Positions 14,167 to 17,057 of a DNA stretch of 17,057 nt are shown here, piece after piece; position 1 is the first letter of the stretch; the number at the start of each line of letters is the position of its first letter. Position numbers and translations under genes: made by a program. The stretch comes from Lachnoclostridium sp. UBA5890 (GTDB lineage: Bacteria > Bacillota > Clostridia > Lachnospirales > Lachnospiraceae). The stretch is from NCBI GenBank assembly GCA_002431395.1, contig DJEU01000062.1, positions 1 through 17,057 on the forward strand, in the 5' to 3' direction. The notes beneath the pieces are model-generated. The model had not been told where the DNA came from and searched no databases. It saw nothing but the letters and a program-made list of their open reading frames with translations.

Positions 14167-16410
14167 TTATTTGCTTGCTTTAAAGTTCTTTGCTGCGTCG
14201 ATAACGGCATCAAAGGCAGGTTTCTTATCTGCGATGTCAGTACCAAACAGCAATGGGGAACGGTCAGATCTCCAGGATGTATTGTCTGTCAATCCCCAGA
14301 TAACTACTGCAGTGATGTTAGCACCTTTGGCTTTTTCTTCAAGAATCGCATTCATGATCTCGCCATATGCTTTCGCACCAGCTTCATAAATTGCTTGTTT
14401 CTCTTCTGCGGTTGTTGTACTGTCGATCTTACCCTGGTTCGTGATATCAAGCTCAGTGATCTGAATCTCGTAACCCTGTGCTGCAAATTTTTCAATTGCA
14501 GTTTTGTAGTTATCAACAGATCCGAGTTCATCATTCAAGTGGCTCTGCATACCGATTCCAGCACAGATCTTACCAACTTTATTCACATCATCTACTTTAT
14601 TAATATTATTAATCAATTCGATGATCTGATCTGTTGTTTTAGGATCATATGTGTTGTAATCGTTGTAGATCAAAGAGATATCTGTGCGGTCGCAAAGCTG
14701 AAGGACATCATAAGCCCATACAAATGCTTTCTTTACGTATTCACAGTCTGTCTTCATCTCTGTACCAAAGGAGTATTTCCACCAGTTTTCGCTTCCTACC
14801 TGGCCGCCTTCGTTACTCATATGTGTGTACTCGTTTACTACATCAAATGCATAGATTACGTCAGCATACTGGCTTGTCAGATAATACTGATAAGCAGTAC
14901 GGATAAACATTTCTTCACGGGCAAGGATAACATTTTTATCTGTTACCACTTTTCCATTTGCATCAAAGCCCTCACAGAAGAATGCTTTTGGCATCTGCTG
15001 GTGCCACATCGGCATATGAACACGTACTTTGATACCATTTTCTTTGCAGATCTTCAATACTTTATCTACAACATCCATTGTAAGTTTTGGAACGATTACG
15101 TTACCATTTTTATCTTTATTTTCAGCATAGTCGCCATAGTTTGCAGGAATGACATATCCGGATTCACTTGCAAGCAAGGTTTCTTCATTGCTGATCATAG
15201 CGTCTGCTTTCATCTCATTTCCCAGTGTAATACTGTTGAAATGATGTTTTACGAAGTTCAATGTATTCTCATTCAAAAGATCAGAATAGGAAAGAGCAGT
15301 TCCCAGAGTGCTAATATATGGTGCATAAGTATCTTTGATACTAGCCAATGTCAGATCCGGTTCTGCCGGAGCGGAAGTTCTTGTCAATGTGAAATCGTCT
15401 ACCACGATATCATATTTTCCACCGCCATTTGTCTCAAAGTAGATCATGTAGCTGTAGAATGTAGATGGAGCTACAAAAGAGATACTGAAGTGTCTCCACT
15501 CATCTGCTGAAAGCATATAATCGGTATCTGCTGGATAGTTTTCATAAACTTCTTCGGCATCGCTGGTTACTTTCTTTGCACCGGAGAAACGCATCTTTAC
15601 TTCATCTCCGTCAAGGTCTTCTGCTTCGTCCTTTGTGATCTTTGCCCAGAAATCTGCGGTGTATGTAGCACCCAATGTTCCTATTGCAGAAAGATCCAAA
15701 GCGGCACCATTCCATGCATGATATGCACCATCTTCTCCCTTATCACGGAAGATACGCATAGATTTCTTACCTGTGCTTCCCGGACGAACTTCGTCGGATT
15801 CTTCAAGTTTACAAACCTGATCGTCTGCACACCGAGCATACCAATCACCAAATCCATCTTCAAAATCATAAGTCTTTTCGATCAAAGGCTCACCACTTGG
15901 CCGAGCTTCCTGATTGGCATCTTCCAATCCCGGACGTTTTGTCGGTTTCGGATCAACCGTAGCGGTAGGTGCTGCTGTCGCTGTCGGAGCGACTGTAGCT
16001 GTCGCTGTTGGTGCTGTAGTAGGCGCTGTCGTTGGAGCCGGTGTCACTTTTGCCGCTTTTTTTACTTTTACGCTTACAGTCAGTTTTGTTGTCTTTTTAC
16101 CAACTTTTACCTTAGCTGTTACTTTAGCAGTTCCTGCTTTTACACCTTTGATTGTAAAAGCGGTTTTTCCATTTTTCTTTACGGTTGCAATTTTTTTCTT
16201 ATTTGTGCTAACCGTCAATTTTTTTACTTTTTTTGCTTTTACATTTTTGATTTTCACTTTTTTTGATTTGCCTGCTGTCACAGTTACTTTCTTTGTGCTA
16301 AGTGCAGGCTTCTTTGCGGCATCTGCATTCGGTGCAGAAACCCCAGCCATGGAAACCACAAGAGTAACAGCAAGTGTTTTTGCTAAAATACTTTTGATGT
16401 TTTTTCGCAT
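14167..16410 (-). CDS. Secreted GH10 endo-1,4-beta-xylanase with Lys-rich Ig-like and CBM22-like domains (xylanase 2)
   Basis: A 747-residue paralogue of the enzyme at 10655-12910 with the same order of parts: a signal peptide identical up to residue 27, a Lys-rich Ig-like domain (33-121, 32 lysines, no acidic residue), a P/T/A linker to about 172, a CBM22-like module (about 176-345), and a GH10 barrel (about 352-747). Acid/base E527 (DVVNE), nucleophile E653 (QITELD), GNEM (397-400) and HMPMWH (465-470) are intact, so it should be active. By eye the catalytic domains are roughly 80-85 percent identical. The linker differs most, with TATATVAPTATAAPTATV-type repeats. Differences are scattered across loops, which could give different xylan preferences. 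It is followed on its strand by a terminator and then the recombinase. Confidence 0.95.
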   Translation of the reverse strand: MRKNIKSILAKTLAVTLVVSMAGVSAPNADAAKKPALSTKKVTVTAGKSKKVKIKNVKAKKVKKLTVSTNKKKIATVKKNGKTAFTIKGVKAGTAKVTAKVKVGKKTTKLTVSVKVKKAAKVTPAPTTAPTTAPTATATVAPTATAAPTATVDPKPTKRPGLEDANQEARPSGEPLIEKTYDFEDGFGDWYARCADDQVCKLEESDEVRPGSTGKKSMRIFRDKGEDGAYHAWNGAALDLSAIGTLGATYTADFWAKITKDEAEDLDGDEVKMRFSGAKKVTSDAEEVYENYPADTDYMLSADEWRHFSISFVAPSTFYSYMIYFETNGGGKYDIVVDDFTLTRTSAPAEPDLTLASIKDTYAPYISTLGTALSYSDLLNENTLNFVKHHFNSITLGNEMKADAMISNEETLLASESGYVIPANYGDYAENKDKNGNVIVPKLTMDVVDKVLKICKENGIKVRVHMPMWHQQMPKAFFCEGFDANGKVVTDKNVILAREEMFIRTAYQYYLTSQYADVIYAFDVVNEYTHMSNEGGQVGSENWWKYSFGTEMKTDCEYVKKAFVWAYDVLQLCDRTDISLIYNDYNTYDPKTTDQIIELINNINKVDDVNKVGKICAGIGMQSHLNDELGSVDNYKTAIEKFAAQGYEIQITELDITNQGKIDSTTTAEEKQAIYEAGAKAYGEIMNAILEEKAKGANITAVVIWGLTDNTSWRSDRSPLLFGTDIADKKPAFDAVIDAAKNFKASK

Positions 16411-16455
16411 GCTTTAATACCTCCATTTTGTAAATTACTTTTGTTTTAAAAAAGG
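16330..16455 (-). repeat. 126-bp perfect inverted repeat, right copy
   Basis: This is the reverse complement of 10610-10735 without a single mismatch. It covers the terminator T-tract upstream of xylanase 2, its leader, ribosome binding site, start codon and most of the signal peptide. The two copies define a segment of 5,846 bp (outer ends 10610 to 16455). Confidence 0.95.
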
Positions 16456-16484
16456 TGCACATCTTATGGAAAGACGCACACCTT
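16448..16484 (-). terminator. Hairpin terminator or attenuator between the second binding protein and xylanase 2
   Basis: In minus-strand RNA, 16484-16471 pairs with 16465-16452 over 14 bp with three G-U pairs and a 5-base loop, and the stem runs into a T-tract. The position equals that of the hairpin before xylanase 1, but the stem sequence is unrelated. That marks the edge of the identical repeat. Confidence 0.75.
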
Positions 16485-16529
16485 TTAGTTATCAAATGTT
16501 CAAAAACATTGATATAAATTCAAATGAGA

Positions 16530-17057
16530 TTACTCATTGAATGTTACTTCATAAATCTCGATTTTTGGAATACCAGCTTTATCTGTTGTTGTCTGGAATC
16601 CAAATCCATCGAAGTCAGATGCAGGGACGATAGACTCATCATCTTTTACCAAACCAAGGTTCAGTGTAATATAGCCATCTGCATCTACATTTACACCATA
16701 TTTACCAACATTGTTAAGGAAATAAATTCCCCATGTCTTAGACCAATCTGAATTGTGTCCACTTGCTCCGTCACCTGTTCCATTACCAACAGTTTCTGAT
16801 GTACCAACTGTCAATTTAGAAGATCCACCAAATGAAGCATAGTTTTCATCCTCAGCTGTTACAAGATCGCCATTGATGTTGTATGCTTTAATTTTAACAC
16901 TTACAGATTTGTACTCTTTAGAAGCATCGAAGTCAAGTCCTAAGCTTTCAAAAGAGACATACTGGCTTGCGTCCAAAGTTGCGATTGGTTTAGCAGCTGG
17001 AACCTCTGGATTCTTTGTCTCTGTGCTTGCTGTGTCAGTTTTTGGAGTTTCAGTTTT
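16530..17057 (-). CDS. C-terminal part of a second secreted binding-type protein (cut by window end)
   Basis: The 3' end of a minus-strand gene, 175 residues visible. Its start lies beyond 17057, and the reading frame is open to the edge. The visible N-terminal portion is a linker containing ETPKTDTASTET, the same words as the linker of the protein at 8842-10539. Over 37 bases (9955-9991 against 17051-17015) only three differ. The C-terminal domain of about 150 residues is beta-rich, with WGIYFLNNVGKYGVNVDADGY-like strands, and resembles a carbohydrate-binding module. It does not obviously match the last domain of the left protein. It lies upstream of xylanase 2 just as the left protein lies upstream of xylanase 1, so the two are positional counterparts with different terminal modules. 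No function beyond glycan binding is inferred. Confidence 0.8.
   Translation of the reverse strand, partial: KTETPKTDTASTETKNPEVPAAKPIATLDASQYVSFESLGLDFDASKEYKSVSVKIKAYNINGDLVTAEDENYASFGGSSKLTVGTSETVGNGTGDGASGHNSDWSKTWGIYFLNNVGKYGVNVDADGYITLNLGLVKDDESIVPASDFDGFGFQTTTDKAGIPKIEIYEVTFNE

Noticed and set aside
14395..15510. Long open frame of 371 residues opposite xylanase 2
   Set aside because: It is antisense to a clear GH10 gene, has no ribosome binding site or recognisable motif, and has an odd composition rich in Cys, Ile and Phe.
15914..16417. Hydrophobic Ala/Val/Phe-rich frames opposite the Lys-rich Ig domains (also 8799-9440 and 10648-11319)
   Set aside because: They are the reverse complement of lysine, alanine and threonine codons (AAA/GCA/ACA becomes TTT/TGC/TGT and shifted forms), so low complexity explains them. 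They contain no independent gene signal.

Overview
The window looks like a chromosomal stretch of a Gram-positive anaerobe of the class Clostridia, most likely a fibre-degrading Lachnospiraceae. This is inferred from strong Shine-Dalgarno sites, a SigH-type sporulation/stationary sigma factor, a Mini-III RNase and, above all, secreted xylanases fused to lysine-rich bacterial Ig-like domains. No species can be named from sequence alone.

Layout. (1) Positions 132-2953 are a tight housekeeping operon: ispF (isoprenoid precursor synthesis), an Eis-like GNAT acetyltransferase, rlmB (23S rRNA 2'-O-methyltransferase) and sigH. (2) Positions 2959-3137 are a complete tRNA-Thr(GGT) gene with its own consensus promoter and terminator. 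(3) Positions 3174-5721 hold a CtpE-like P-type cation ATPase that meets mrnC (Mini-ribonuclease III) tail to tail with a 17-base overlap. In many Bacillota mrnC lies directly upstream of rlmB, so here it seems to have been moved and inverted. (4) Positions 5951-12994 are a secreted xylan-utilisation cluster on the + strand: an 878-residue multi-domain Ig/carbohydrate-binding-like protein, a 565-residue Ig/carbohydrate-binding-like protein, and a GH10 xylanase with an N-terminal lysine-rich Ig domain and a CBM22-like module. One strong promoter, overlapped by an inverted repeat, precedes the cluster. Hairpins separate its genes. (5) Positions 12993-14066 hold a solitary tyrosine recombinase with all catalytic residues. 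(6) Positions 14081-17057 are a second copy of the end of the cluster in inverted orientation: a paralogous GH10 xylanase and the 3' part of a second binding-type protein, cut by the window end.

The most unusual structure is therefore a large inverted duplication, [binding protein > xylanase 1 >] [< recombinase] [< xylanase 2 < binding protein]. The xylanase arms run 10610-12985 and 14091-16455. The first 126 bases of each arm, from the terminator T-tract through the ribosome binding site to most of the signal peptide, are identical, although the rest of the two genes has diverged. Inversion across this repeat would leave both xylanase genes intact but exchange them between their upstream neighbours. 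That is a testable possibility, and gene conversion is the main alternative.

How the genes probably work together: the xylanases and non-catalytic binding proteins are exported and carry the same kind of N-terminal module, which has about one third lysine and, in three of the proteins, no acidic residue. It could hold them at the negatively charged cell wall while the distal modules bind and cut xylan.
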